This document shows, piece by piece, positions 25,068-36,462 of a DNA stretch of 64,000 nucleotides; the stretch's first letter is position 1, and every line of letters begins with the position of its first letter. Below the pieces are notes generated by a model that worked only from the letters and a program-made list of their open reading frames with translations, did not search any database and was not told the DNA's origin. Made by a program: the position numbers and the translations under genes. Location of the stretch: positions 1,096,382-1,160,381 of the forward strand of contig NZ_AFIG01000001.1 in assembly GCF_000214595.1 (NCBI RefSeq), read 5' to 3'. Source of the stretch: Methylophaga thalassica MP. GTDB taxonomy: Bacteria; Pseudomonadota; Gammaproteobacteria; Nitrosococcales; Methylophagaceae.

Positions 25068-26339
25068 CTATGCTGATTTCTGAGCTTCAATACTACGTTT
25101 AATCAGTGGTGCAATGGTTGAACCCTGAACAACGATTGAGAAAATCACCACAACATAGGTCATCATCAATAATAGGGTGTGGTAATCGACACCATTTACA
25201 AATAAAACTTCTTTTGGAATAGAGGCTGCCATGGCCAGTGCCAGACCGCCACGCAAGCCTCCCCAAGTCAGGATTTTAATAGCGTGTGCGTCGTAGGTTC
25301 TGAAGCGTTTAAAACCAATATAAGGAACAGCGACGCTAGCAAAACGGGCCAGAAGAACCAAAGGAATCATCACCAGTCCCAGGCCGATTTCTGTCCAGCT
25401 AACTGGCAGAATTACTAACATCAGGCCGATTAACAGAAAAAGAAGCGCATTTAGGAATGCATCTACCGTGTGCCAGAAGTGTGACAAGGTAAACTGACTA
25501 TGTTCCGAGAAACCGACGGTACGGGTGATATTGCCGATAACAATACCACTCACCACCATGGCTAGAGGTCCTGAGACATCAATCACATTGGCTAATGCAT
25601 AACCTGCACTTGGAATACATAAAGTAATTAGCAGTTCAATACTGGAATCATTACTACGACAGATACACCAGTGAGCTACAAAGGCCAGCACAGCGCCAAA
25701 TACGATACCGCCAACCGCATCCACCAAAAACAGCTCTGCTACCCCAGAAAAGGTAGGTTCAGCACCTGAGAACGCTAAAGCAAAGATAGTGGTAAAAACG
25801 ACCAGACCGACACCGTCGTTAAACAGCGATTCACCTTCTACCTGCACAGATATTTTTTCAGGTGCGTTCATCTTTTTGATAATCGCGAGTACGGCTATCG
25901 GATCCGTCGGGCTGATTAATGCGCCGAATAACATGCAATAAATTAATGGCAGGTTCCAGCCCAAAAGACCTAATACCCAGAAACTGGCATAGCCAATCAA
26001 TACGGTAGAAAGTAGGGTGGAGAACAACGCCATGATGGTGATTTCCCAGCGTTGCTGACGAAGCAGATGTAAGTCAATTTCCAGGGCGCCAGCAAACAGA
26101 AGAAAGCCTAACATCCCTTTTAATAACAAAAGATTAAAGTTTAATCCCTGAAACGCTTCGCTGATGGAAGCGGCCAGATCATTACCACCAAATTTAATTA
26201 ATGCCATCAACAGAAGTGACATGGCTACTGAGCCAGTGGTGATAGCAATAGTCGTTTGCAACCTCAGTAGATATTGATTAGCAAAAGCAATAAATACCGA
26301 CACCGCCGATAAAAAGCAGAGGAAATACCAAGCGTTCAT
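25068..26339 (-). CDS. CPA1-family Na+/H+ antiporter
   Basis: About 423 residues and twelve or more membrane helices. The segment CMLFGALISPTDPIAVLAII and EGESLFNDGVGLVVF are the conserved ion-binding helices of CPA1 (NhaP/NHE-like) antiporters, with the ND pair as the likely ion site; ILTWGGLRGGLALAMA is another family hallmark. It should exchange protons for Na+ or K+ across the inner membrane. GGAG lies six bases before the ATG at 26339; a TTG at 26351 is less likely. There is no large C-terminal regulatory domain. The upstream 380 bases contain no clear gene. Confidence 0.93.
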   Translation of the reverse strand: MNAWYFLCFLSAVSVFIAFANQYLLRLQTTIAITTGSVAMSLLLMALIKFGGNDLAASISEAFQGLNFNLLLLKGMLGFLLFAGALEIDLHLLRQQRWEITIMALFSTLLSTVLIGYASFWVLGLLGWNLPLIYCMLFGALISPTDPIAVLAIIKKMNAPEKISVQVEGESLFNDGVGLVVFTTIFALAFSGAEPTFSGVAELFLVDAVGGIVFGAVLAFVAHWCICRSNDSSIELLITLCIPSAGYALANVIDVSGPLAMVVSGIVIGNITRTVGFSEHSQFTLSHFWHTVDAFLNALLFLLIGLMLVILPVSWTEIGLGLVMIPLVLLARFASVAVPYIGFKRFRTYDAHAIKILTWGGLRGGLALAMAASIPKEVLFVNGVDYHTLLLMMTYVVVIFSIVVQGSTIAPLIKRSIEAQKSA

Positions 26340-26721
26340 GGGTTGCTCCAAATTTTTAAATTTTAAGATCTGTTTTCAGAGCAAACGCATTAGCGCTACT
26401 GTGAGAACAGTACTTAAATATTGACTGAATCAATGGTGTGTAGAGCTAAAGTCGAGCAATTTGTTCCCGATCACATAGCCACAAAATATGATCGCTGTGA
26501 GACAGCATTGTTATCACAGAAGTGATGCCAAAATTGGAATTTGCTAATAGACAAATCGAGATGTGGGACCTTACTACTTCTGCTTTGAACATTTCAGCCA
26601 TCGTTCAGACAAGCGCGACAAGTTTAATGCTATTCCATCGGCCTGTAAAAACTAATTTTGTCAGTTTTAACGGTCGCTATGAAAATGGTTAATTTAGTAT
26701 TAGCAACGCAGTTGGTTTGTT
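26340..26721. other. intergenic region upstream of the antiporter, no clear gene
   Basis: About 380 bases without a convincing gene. A minus-strand frame of 51 codons (26601-26446, starting MAEMFKAEVVRSHISICL) exists but has no ribosome site and no recognised family. The region presumably holds the antiporter promoter; none can be placed reliably. Confidence 0.45.
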
Positions 26722-26974
26722 TTATTTACGCGGACTTTTAAGATCAAAATAACCATAGGTGGCGACAATTAAAATACAGCCAGTGGGGAAGGCGAGACAA
26801 AAGTAGGTGCCATGATACGCAAACAACACCAAAGCCGGTTCTCCTGACTCATGACATAGACTTTGCTGAACACTTTAACCAGCGGGCAGCCACGCCCCAG
26901 ACAGCAAAACAGCTAATTAATAACAAAAAGATATGGCGTTTATCACGATAAACAAAGGTCTTGAGTTCGGTCAT
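26722..26974 (-). pseudogene. small two-helix membrane protein, frameshifted
   Basis: From ATG 26974 the frame reads MTELKTFVYRDKRHIFLLLI, then SCFAVWGVAARWLK, and soon stops (26849). In another minus-strand frame, directly after, protein-like sequence resumes: HESGEPALVLFAYHGTYFCL and AFPTGCILIVATYGYFDLKS, ending PRK at 26722. Together they make a plausible protein of about 83 residues with two membrane helices, broken by a frameshift near 26865-26875. Codon use in both halves looks coding. I do not recognise the family. Alternatives: two tiny overlapping genes, or a sequence error. Confidence 0.55.
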
Positions 26975-27021
26975 TTTTTCTCTGCCGCTTTACGTTTTTT
27001 CAATCAGTTTTTCAACAAAGT

Positions 27022-27057
27022 GATAAACGATACTCTCTCAGCTAACTATCGTTTATC
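27022..27057. repeat. 11-base perfect inverted repeat
   Basis: GATAAACGATA (27022-27032) and TATCGTTTATC (27047-27057) flank a 14-base spacer. No T run follows on either side, so it is not a standard terminator. It lies about 90 bases before the start of the large lipid-recycling gene and about 50 bases upstream, in minus-strand sense, of the broken membrane gene. It could be an operator for a dimeric regulator or an mRNA hairpin. Confidence 0.6.
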
Positions 27058-27149
27058 TAGTGGCAGGATCTAACTGCTGCACTTCCCTAATAGTAAATGG
27101 CTGTTGTATCGTGTTGCCTGTCATTGATGATTCACCAAAAGGACTATGC

Positions 27150-30100
27150 ATGCGAGCGCTATTTGCTATCAAGGGATTCTTGTTATTCAGTTTGATTGCT
27201 TTTTTGAATGCCTTTGTCGATCTTGGGCATAAAATACTGATACAAAACACTATTTTTAAAACCTATGACGGTGATGTGCAAATTATGCTGTCTGCACTGG
27301 TCAATGCCTTAATTCTGTTACCGTTTATACTGATGATGACACCATCATCGTTTCTTTCTGATAAATATGCTAAAAATAAAGTGATGCAATACAGCGCCTT
27401 ATCCGCCGTCGTTGCCACCATTTTGATTACGATTTTTTATTATTTAGGTTGGTTCTGGGCTGCCTTTTTAATGACACTGGCATTGTCGATTCAAAGTGCG
27501 ATTTATTCTCCAGCCAAGTATGGCTATATAAAAGAACTGGTCGGTGTAAAACAGCTTGCCTCAGGCAATGGTGTGATTCAGGCGGTGACGACAACAGCAA
27601 TTTTGCTGGGGACACTGGCATTTAGTTTTGGCTTCGAGTCTTTATTGAGCAATCATTATTATCGTCAGCCTGAGGATATTTTGCCGTTGATTGCATCGCT
27701 GGGTTGGATTTTAGTGCTTTTATCCACAATCGAGTGGTTCGCGACATTAAAGCTCGAGCAAAAATCTAGCATCAGAAAAGAGCATGAATTCGATACTAAA
27801 GCTTATCTTAGTGGTCGCTCCGCCATTACTATTATGAAAGAGTTGTCCAGTAACCAGGTGATCTTTCGATCAGTGATTGGTCTGGCTGTGTTCTGGTCTT
27901 TATGTCAGGTTATGCTGGCTACCTTTCCGGCTTTTGCTAAAGATATTGCTGGCATCGACAACACCATTATTATTCAAGGCACGATGGCTTTTGCCGGTAT
28001 CGGGATTGTGATCGGTGCATTTATGGCTGGCAAAGTCTCATCAAATTATATTGAAACCGGGCTTATTCCAGTGGGCGCAATGGGCGTTGCATTAACAGTC
28101 GCTTTTGTCAGCTTTGCTATCACGCCATTTTTACAGGCTATTAACTTCTTTTTACTCGGGGTATTTGGTGGACTTTATCTGGTGCCACTGAATGCTTTGA
28201 TTCAATATCATGCCAAAGCGGGTCAGATGGGCCGTATCCTTGCAGGGAATAACTTTGTTCAAAACATTGCCATGTTGTCATTTCTGATCCTGACGATGCT
28301 GGCCGCTTATGCGGGTATGAACAGTCTGGGCATTTTTGCCATTTTGTTGGCGGTGGCTCTAATTGGTGCTGTCTACACTATCACGCAGTTACCTCAGTCA
28401 CTGGCTCGTCTTGTTGTCTCATTGGTGTTTTCATTACGTTACCGACTGACAGTACTCAATATGGAACGCATTCCTGCCAGTGGCGGTGTATTGATGCTGG
28501 GGAATCATATCAGCTGGATCGACTGGGCGATTGTACAAATGGCAAGCCCACGTCCGCTTCGCTTTGTCATGGCAAAATCAATATATGAACGTTGGTATCT
28601 GCGTTTTATCTTTGAGTTCTTTAATATTATTCCTGTTGGTACAGGGGGCAGTAAACAAGCACTTGATGCGGTACGGGAAAGCTTAAATAACGGTGAAGTC
28701 GTGTGTTTATTCCCGGAAGGCGCGATCAGTCGTAATGGGCATTTGGGCGAGTTTCAGCGTGGCTTTGAAGTCGCTGCAGCAGACGCCAATGCGGTGATTG
28801 TGCCTTTTTATCTGCGTGGTTTATGGGGAAGTCGTTTTTCCCGCTCAAGTGATCGTTTAAAAACACTGCGCAGTAAACAGTCTTTTTCAGATTTAATTGT
28901 GGCTTTTGGCGAACCACTCGCCATTAATTCAGATCGGGTTGCGGTGAAACAAGCTGTTTTGCAGCTCTCAGTAGATGCCTGGACGAGTTATACCGAAACC
29001 TTGGAGCCATTACCTGAAGCCATTATCAAAGGTTTAAAACGTCAGGGTAGTGAAATGGCCGCCGCTGACATCATAGGCTCTGCGATGAGTGGTCACAGGA
29101 TGTTGAGCGCATCGATTTTATTTTCTAAACAGATTCCTACTGACTGCCATCAAAATATCGGCATTTTAATGCCAAGCTCCAGTGCAGGGATTATTGCCAA
29201 TATTGCCAGTTTGTTGAAGGGAAAAACGCTGGTCAATCTCAACTTTACCGCCTCAGCTGAGGCGGTGGCTGCAGCCATCCAAAAAGCTGATATCAACACG
29301 ATTATTACTTCCAGAAAATTTGTGGAAAAACTCAGCAATAAAGGGTTTGATGCGAGCCTTATAGATAAGGCGAAAAATCTGCTCTATATGGAAGATTTAC
29401 GTCAGAATATTAAAAAGCGTGACTTCATCAGCATGATGATTTTTGTCCGTTTAATGCCGCTGGAAGTTATCAAAGCGCGTTATATGACCGCGGTAAAAGC
29501 AGAAGATCCTGCGGTGATTCTATTTTCATCCGGCAGTGAAGGGTCGCCGAAAGGTGTCTTACTGTCGCACCGAAATGTTATCAGTAATATCAAACAGGTA
29601 GCGGATGTTCTTAATACAGAACGTGATGATGTGGTTATGTCTGTTTTGCCGCTGTTTCATGCTTTTGGCTTAACCGTGACCACCTTATTACCACTGGTCG
29701 AGTCACTACCAGTGATTTGTCACCCGGACCCAACCGATGTCAGAAATATTGCCAAAGGCATCGCGACTTTCCGTGGCACGATTCTGTGTGGTACATCAAC
29801 ATTTCTTCGTATGTATGTGCGTAACCGTATAGTGGAACCGTTAATGTTGGAGTCTTTACGTATTGTTGTCTCCGGTGCTGAAAAACTGAATCCAGATGTG
29901 CGTGACAGCTTTAAAATTAAATTTAATAAAACCATCTACGAAGGTTACGGTGCAACGGAAACTACACCCGTGGCAAGTGTGAATATTCCAGATAAGCTGG
30001 CGCCTGATACTCTAACAACACAGGTGGGCAGTAAGTTGGGTACCGTCGGCATGCCTCTGCTTGGTACACAATTCAGAATTGTTAATCCTGATACATTTGA

Positions 30101-30593
30101 AGATTTAGCAGCGGGTGAAGATGGTTTAATTCTGATTGGCGGTAATCAAGTGATGATGGCTTATCTTAATGATCCTGAAAAGACTGAAGCAGTGATTACT
30201 GAGCAGGATGGCGTACGTTGGTATCACACTGGTGATAAAGGGCATCTTGATGAAGATGGTTTCCTGGTGATTGTGGATCGTTATTCTCGTTTCGCTAAGG
30301 TCGGTGGAGAAATGATTAGCCTTGGTGCCATCGAATCAGCACTAAAGCCATATATCAACGAAGAGGTGGAAATACTAGCCACCACGGTCGCCGATGATAA
30401 AAAAGGTGAAAAAGTCGTGTTGCTATACACCCAGGAACAAGCGGAGTCTGAGATAAAACAGGCGATCAGTGAACAATTATCACCGTTAATGCAGCCCAGC
30501 AAACTGTTCTATGTAGAGGAGATCCCCAAACTGGGTACAGGCAAAACTGATTTAAATGCAGCAAAAAAATTGGCTGCACATGCTGTTGAGTGA
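27150..30593 (+). CDS. aas: three-domain MFS / acyltransferase / acyl-ACP synthetase (LplT-Aas fusion)
   Basis: An 1147-residue protein. Residues 1-430 are an MFS transporter like LplT (SDKYAKNKVMQYSALSAVVA). Residues 440-640 are a PlsC-type acyltransferase with NHISWIDW (HX4D, about 452-457) and FPEGAISRNGHLGEFQRGFE. Residues 660-1140 are an AMP-forming synthetase with SSGSEGSPKGVLLSH (about 791), GYGATETTP (about 930), YHTGDKGHLDEDGF and PKLGTGKTDLN. Together these flip lysophosphatidylethanolamine inward, activate a fatty acid on ACP and re-acylate the lipid. In E. coli LplT and Aas are separate proteins; here they are one chain. AAAAGGA precedes the ATG at 27150. Confidence 0.94.
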   Translation: MRALFAIKGFLLFSLIAFLNAFVDLGHKILIQNTIFKTYDGDVQIMLSALVNALILLPFILMMTPSSFLSDKYAKNKVMQYSALSAVVATILITIFYYLGWFWAAFLMTLALSIQSAIYSPAKYGYIKELVGVKQLASGNGVIQAVTTTAILLGTLAFSFGFESLLSNHYYRQPEDILPLIASLGWILVLLSTIEWFATLKLEQKSSIRKEHEFDTKAYLSGRSAITIMKELSSNQVIFRSVIGLAVFWSLCQVMLATFPAFAKDIAGIDNTIIIQGTMAFAGIGIVIGAFMAGKVSSNYIETGLIPVGAMGVALTVAFVSFAITPFLQAINFFLLGVFGGLYLVPLNALIQYHAKAGQMGRILAGNNFVQNIAMLSFLILTMLAAYAGMNSLGIFAILLAVALIGAVYTITQLPQSLARLVVSLVFSLRYRLTVLNMERIPASGGVLMLGNHISWIDWAIVQMASPRPLRFVMAKSIYERWYLRFIFEFFNIIPVGTGGSKQALDAVRESLNNGEVVCLFPEGAISRNGHLGEFQRGFEVAAADANAVIVPFYLRGLWGSRFSRSSDRLKTLRSKQSFSDLIVAFGEPLAINSDRVAVKQAVLQLSVDAWTSYTETLEPLPEAIIKGLKRQGSEMAAADIIGSAMSGHRMLSASILFSKQIPTDCHQNIGILMPSSSAGIIANIASLLKGKTLVNLNFTASAEAVAAAIQKADINTIITSRKFVEKLSNKGFDASLIDKAKNLLYMEDLRQNIKKRDFISMMIFVRLMPLEVIKARYMTAVKAEDPAVILFSSGSEGSPKGVLLSHRNVISNIKQVADVLNTERDDVVMSVLPLFHAFGLTVTTLLPLVESLPVICHPDPTDVRNIAKGIATFRGTILCGTSTFLRMYVRNRIVEPLMLESLRIVVSGAEKLNPDVRDSFKIKFNKTIYEGYGATETTPVASVNIPDKLAPDTLTTQVGSKLGTVGMPLLGTQFRIVNPDTFEDLAAGEDGLILIGGNQVMMAYLNDPEKTEAVITEQDGVRWYHTGDKGHLDEDGFLVIVDRYSRFAKVGGEMISLGAIESALKPYINEEVEILATTVADDKKGEKVVLLYTQEQAESEIKQAISEQLSPLMQPSKLFYVEEIPKLGTGKTDLNAAKKLAAHAVE

Positions 30594-30632
30594 GTCTAGA
30601 ACAATGAAACCGTGTTGGCTTGGAAGAGAGAT

Positions 30633-31238
30633 ATGACAGATATGCAGCAGATGACCGATTTTTTAATGGAGCTGGATGCGCTAAAGCATATTAATCGTCG
30701 TAGTTATATTACCGGTGGTGAACGTCTTGAAAACTCTGCAGAGCATTCCTGGCATCTGGCGATGGCGTGCTGGAGCTTGGCTGCGCATTTTCAGTTAGAT
30801 ATAGATATGGCGAAATTACTGCAATATGCGCTGGTTCATGATCTAGGTGAAGTTGATGCCGGCGATACGTTTCTGTATTCGCCGCAAAGAGATACGGCGA
30901 ATCAGGCGGAACGACAGTGTGTGGAACGCTTTGCCAAGCATCAAGGTAATGGTATCCAAGACCTGCTTACCGTCTGGGATGAGCAGGAGTTTGGTGATAG
31001 CACTGAAGCAAAATTGATGAAGGCGGTGGATCGGCTTTTGCCTTTTTTATTGAATATTGCTGCTGAAGGTAAAACCTGGAAATTACATCAAATAAAGGCC
31101 TCGCAAGTACACACTGCTCATGCCTTTATTGCAGAGACATTTCCTGAACTGCATCAATGGATTAGTGAGAAGATTGCATTTGCAACAGAGCAGGGCTGGT
31201 TATTAGCGGATGATAAGTCTGAAGTTGCCAGTAAATAG
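30633..31238 (+). CDS. HD-domain phosphohydrolase (YfbR/HDDC2-like)
   Basis: About 201 residues. The metal-binding HD set is visible: H in ENSAEHSWHLAM, HD in YALVHDLGEVDAGD and a late D in KAVDRLLPF. This layout and length match the HD family containing 5'-deoxynucleotidase YfbR and human HDDC2, which dephosphorylate deoxynucleoside monophosphates in the cytoplasm. The ribosome site GGAAGAGA supports ATG 30633 over the TTG at 30612. It follows the Aas fusion by about 40 bases and may be on the same transcript. Confidence 0.88.
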   Translation: MTDMQQMTDFLMELDALKHINRRSYITGGERLENSAEHSWHLAMACWSLAAHFQLDIDMAKLLQYALVHDLGEVDAGDTFLYSPQRDTANQAERQCVERFAKHQGNGIQDLLTVWDEQEFGDSTEAKLMKAVDRLLPFLLNIAAEGKTWKLHQIKASQVHTAHAFIAETFPELHQWISEKIAFATEQGWLLADDKSEVASK

Positions 31239-31282
31239 ACTCTACAGGCATACTCCATTGTTCCAATGACAAGGAGAGACAA

Positions 31283-31432
31283 ATGACATTAGCTTTAACC
31301 CCACTGATTTCACTGATTGCCGGCATTTTAATTCTACTGGTACCACGTCTGCTGAATTATATTGTTGCCATTTACCTGATTATTATTGGCTTAGTTGGTT
31401 TGTTTGGTACGCATATCAATCTCACACCATGA
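31283..31432 (+). CDS. DUF3096 small membrane protein
   Basis: A 49-residue protein beginning MTLALTPLISLIAGILILLV and continuing PRLLNYIVAIYLIIIGLVGL. This closely follows the DUF3096 pattern: two short hydrophobic helices joined by PRLLNYIVAIYLI. AAGGAGAGACAA is an excellent ribosome site, and a terminator follows the stop, so this is a real small gene. Function unknown. Confidence 0.92.
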   Translation: MTLALTPLISLIAGILILLVPRLLNYIVAIYLIIIGLVGLFGTHINLTP

Positions 31433-31463
31433 ACCAGCATAATTAAACGTGAATGATGAATAA

Positions 31464-31491
31464 GCCTCGACAAAATAGTCGGGGCTTTTTT
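31464..31491 (+). terminator. terminator after the DUF3096 gene
   Basis: GCCTCGAC (31464-31471) pairs with GTCGGGGC (31478-31485), eight pairs with one wobble and a six-base loop, followed by six T. Confidence 0.9.
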
Positions 31492-31510
31492 ATAGAAGTG
31501 TAATCAGCTA

Positions 31511-32131
31511 ATGACCTTATCTAATGTTATCGTCTTATTTTTAATGCTCGCTGCCATGGCAGCCTTGCCGAGTGCCAGTGTTATGTTGGTTGTATCCAGA
31601 ACATTATCGTGTGGCGCGAAACACGGTGTAATGGTGAGTTTTGGCATCGTTCTGGCAGATTTGCTGTATTTGTTATTAGCTATTTTTGGACTGGCCGTGG
31701 TGGCAATGTGCTTAGAACAATATTGGCCGTTAGTACAAATAATGGCAGCGCTGATATTACTGATATTCAGCTATCAGCTTTGGCGAGCAGGCAAACTTGA
31801 TACTGTCTCGTCAGCACATAATAAACACAGCGGATGGGCGAGTTTTGTTGCAGGATTTACGTTAACCGCGGTCGATTATAAGGCTATTGTTTTTTATCTT
31901 GGCATTCTACCGGTTTTTATCAATGACAATGAAATCACATTATCTTCATCACTGATATTGTTAATTACTACTGCTGTAGCAGTAGCTTCGGTAAAATTAA
32001 CTTATGTTTATCTTGCCAATCTTGTGCAGCAGCATTTTTTGCCATTACAAAAAGGTCATCAAATCATGTCCGTCATGCTGCTGCTGACAGCGTTGTGGTT
32101 AATGATTAATCTGATAGTGAAATTTATATAA
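31511..32131 (+). CDS. LysE/RhtB-family exporter
   Basis: A 206-residue protein of six membrane helices. The N-terminal ALPSASVMLVVSRTLSCGAK HGV stretch is the LysE/RhtB signature (PGP of canonical members is PSA here), and LTAVDYKAIVFYLGILPVFI corresponds to the second conserved segment (NPKA of canonical members is DYKA). These proteins export amino acids or small metabolites; the altered motifs suggest a divergent subgroup. The BFD-like ferredoxin gene follows after 15 bases and may be co-transcribed. Confidence 0.87.
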   Translation: MTLSNVIVLFLMLAAMAALPSASVMLVVSRTLSCGAKHGVMVSFGIVLADLLYLLLAIFGLAVVAMCLEQYWPLVQIMAALILLIFSYQLWRAGKLDTVSSAHNKHSGWASFVAGFTLTAVDYKAIVFYLGILPVFINDNEITLSSSLILLITTAVAVASVKLTYVYLANLVQQHFLPLQKGHQIMSVMLLLTALWLMINLIVKFI

Positions 32132-32146
32132 ATTTAAGGGTAAAAC

Positions 32147-32350
32147 ATGGGGGATGATAGCCAAACTCGTCCGGATGACATCATTTGTGATTGCAGTGGC
32201 ACCACGAGGGCGAAGATAGAAAGTTTGTTTGAGCAGGGTATTATCGATATCGATACAATCTCACGAAAAACAGGCGCTGTCTCAGGCTGTGGCTCATGTG
32301 AGTGGGATATTGAAGCCTTGCTGGATGAACTGGTACAGCGACTTTCCTGA
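32147..32350 (+). CDS. BFD-like [2Fe-2S] protein
   Basis: A 67-residue protein with four cysteines in the BFD arrangement: CDC at about 15-17 and GCGSCEWD at about 48-51. This domain binds a 2Fe-2S cluster. In bacterioferritin-associated ferredoxin it releases iron from bacterioferritin, and it also occurs in nitrite reductases and oxidoreductase subunits. The acidic N-terminus is longer than in Bfd, and no bacterioferritin gene is near, so the exact partner is unknown. It may form an operon with the LysE-like exporter upstream. Confidence 0.85.
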   Translation: MGDDSQTRPDDIICDCSGTTRAKIESLFEQGIIDIDTISRKTGAVSGCGSCEWDIEALLDELVQRLS

Positions 32351-32376
32351 TCAGGTTTTCAGGTTTTCAGGTTTTC
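32351..32376. repeat. 8-base tandem repeat, 3.25 copies
   Basis: TCAGGTTT occurs three times in a row plus TC, right after the BFD gene stop and over the end of cysZ. On the minus strand it encodes the last residues (ENLKT) and the stop codon. One copy more, or a loss down to two, would leave the same stop. Confidence 0.85.
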
Positions 32377-33090
32377 TATATACAACATTGTAGCGCCAGC
32401 GACTGCTGCGGGAATGACTAAAAAGTTAACAATAGGAATCATAGTAGCGATTAGCGTGGCAAAACCAAATCCCAGTGCCAGACTCCGATGCTGACGAAGT
32501 TTTTCACGCTGTTCTTTAAAACCCAATAAATGATTTCCCATCGGATAATCATGATAGTCAAGCGCCAATGTCCAGCTTGATAAGAAAAACCATAAAACCG
32601 GCGCGATAAGGTTCAAGCCTGGAATCCACGAGAGTAATAATAAAGGCAACATCCAACGCAATAAATAAGCCGTTTTACGCAGTTCATTCATCACCATTTT
32701 AGGCGTGTCTTTAATGACCTGTGTCCATGGCATATCTGGCGGGCTTGCCCCTGAAACCTGCTTTTCAACCATCTCTGCCAGAATACCGTTGAACGGTGCC
32801 GCGAGTATATTGGCGATAATAGAAAACGTAAAAAACACAATTAAGGCCAATAAGATCACAAAAAGTGGCCAGATAATCCAGGTCAGCGCACTTTCTAACC
32901 ATGCCGGTAACCAGTTTGGCATCAGTGCCTCAAGCCAGCCTTCGAAATGAGATAAACCAAACCAGATAGCGCCACTGAATAACAAGATATTTATCAGCAT
33001 TGGTAAATAAGCAAAGCGTCTGATACCGGGCTGATTAATTAAACTGAACCCCTGAATTAAGTAACGTGCGCCTTGGATCATTTTTAGCAT
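32359..33090 (-). CDS. cysZ: sulfate transporter CysZ
   Basis: A 243-residue EI24-fold membrane protein. It opens with RYLIQGFSLINQPGIRRFAY, has ILAAPFNGILAEMVEKQVSG in the middle, and WSLALDYHDYPMGNH-like sequence (TLALDYHDYPMGNHLLGFKE) near residue 190, all typical of CysZ. CysZ takes up sulfate for cysteine synthesis. Length matches E. coli CysZ (253). TGAGG precedes the ATG. No other cys gene is in the window. Confidence 0.93.
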   Translation of the reverse strand: MLKMIQGARYLIQGFSLINQPGIRRFAYLPMLINILLFSGAIWFGLSHFEGWLEALMPNWLPAWLESALTWIIWPLFVILLALIVFFTFSIIANILAAPFNGILAEMVEKQVSGASPPDMPWTQVIKDTPKMVMNELRKTAYLLRWMLPLLLLSWIPGLNLIAPVLWFFLSSWTLALDYHDYPMGNHLLGFKEQREKLRQHRSLALGFGFATLIATMIPIVNFLVIPAAVAGATMLYIENLKT

Positions 33091-33142
33091 AAGTGCCTCA
33101 TTCAGTGTTGCAGTAGTGGCTTAACCATAAATAGCTTGATGA

Positions 33143-33178
33143 TTAAGAAAGCGGCATCAGTCAATACCGATGCCGCTG
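33143..33178 (-). terminator. terminator after queF
   Basis: AGCGGCATC (33150-33158) pairs with GATGCCGCT (33169-33177) around a ten-base loop; on the minus strand TTTCTT follows, ten bases after the queF stop. Confidence 0.8.
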
Positions 33179-33187
33179 GATAATAAT

Positions 33188-33577
33188 TTAAGGGAGGGTG
33201 ACAGGCTCTGGTGCTACCCAGCCTTCTTTACGATACTCCGCGACCACTGTGGTATAGACACCACCACGCACGTTGAATATACCTGTTATACGCATAAATC
33301 TGGGCTGACATACTGCCACCAGATCATCCAGAATAGTGTTGGTCACTTTCTCGTGGAATGCGCCCTGATCGCGGTATGACCACATATAAAGTTTGAAAGC
33401 CTTTAATTCAACACATTTTTCATCTGGAACATAGTCGAGTTTGATTGTGGCAAAATCAGGTTGTCCTGTCTTAGGACACAGACAGGTAAATTCAGATGTT
33501 TCGATGTGAATGGTATAATCGCGGTCCGGTGTTGCATTATCGAAAGTTTCTAATTGTTTGCTTGGCTGTGTAGACAT
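33188..33577 (-). CDS. queF: 7-cyano-7-deazaguanine reductase QueF
   Basis: A 129-residue enzyme of the short (YkvM-type) QueF class that reduces preQ0 to preQ1 with NADPH in queuosine synthesis. Seen: [20 protein letters not shown] with the nucleophilic Cys and catalytic Asp, [20 protein letters not shown], the QueF motif with the substrate-binding Glu and His, and [13 protein letters not shown]. The long two-domain form of E. coli is about 280 residues, so this is the type I enzyme. No preQ1 riboswitch is evident in its short leader. Divergent from zipA. Confidence 0.95.
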   Translation of the reverse strand: MSTQPSKQLETFDNATPDRDYTIHIETSEFTCLCPKTGQPDFATIKLDYVPDEKCVELKAFKLYMWSYRDQGAFHEKVTNTILDDLVAVCQPRFMRITGIFNVRGGVYTTVVAEYRKEGWVAPEPVTLP

Positions 33578-33639
33578 GGTTGCTCTCTGAAGTAATAAAA
33601 TAAAACGACTATTATCTCTTAACTGAAAGATTATATTAA

Positions 33640-36460
<2,821 letters not shown>

Positions 36461-36462
36461 TG

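Noticed and set aside
26446-26601. 51-codon minus-strand frame upstream of the antiporter
   Set aside because: No ribosome site, no recognised family, and frames of this length are expected by chance in such DNA.
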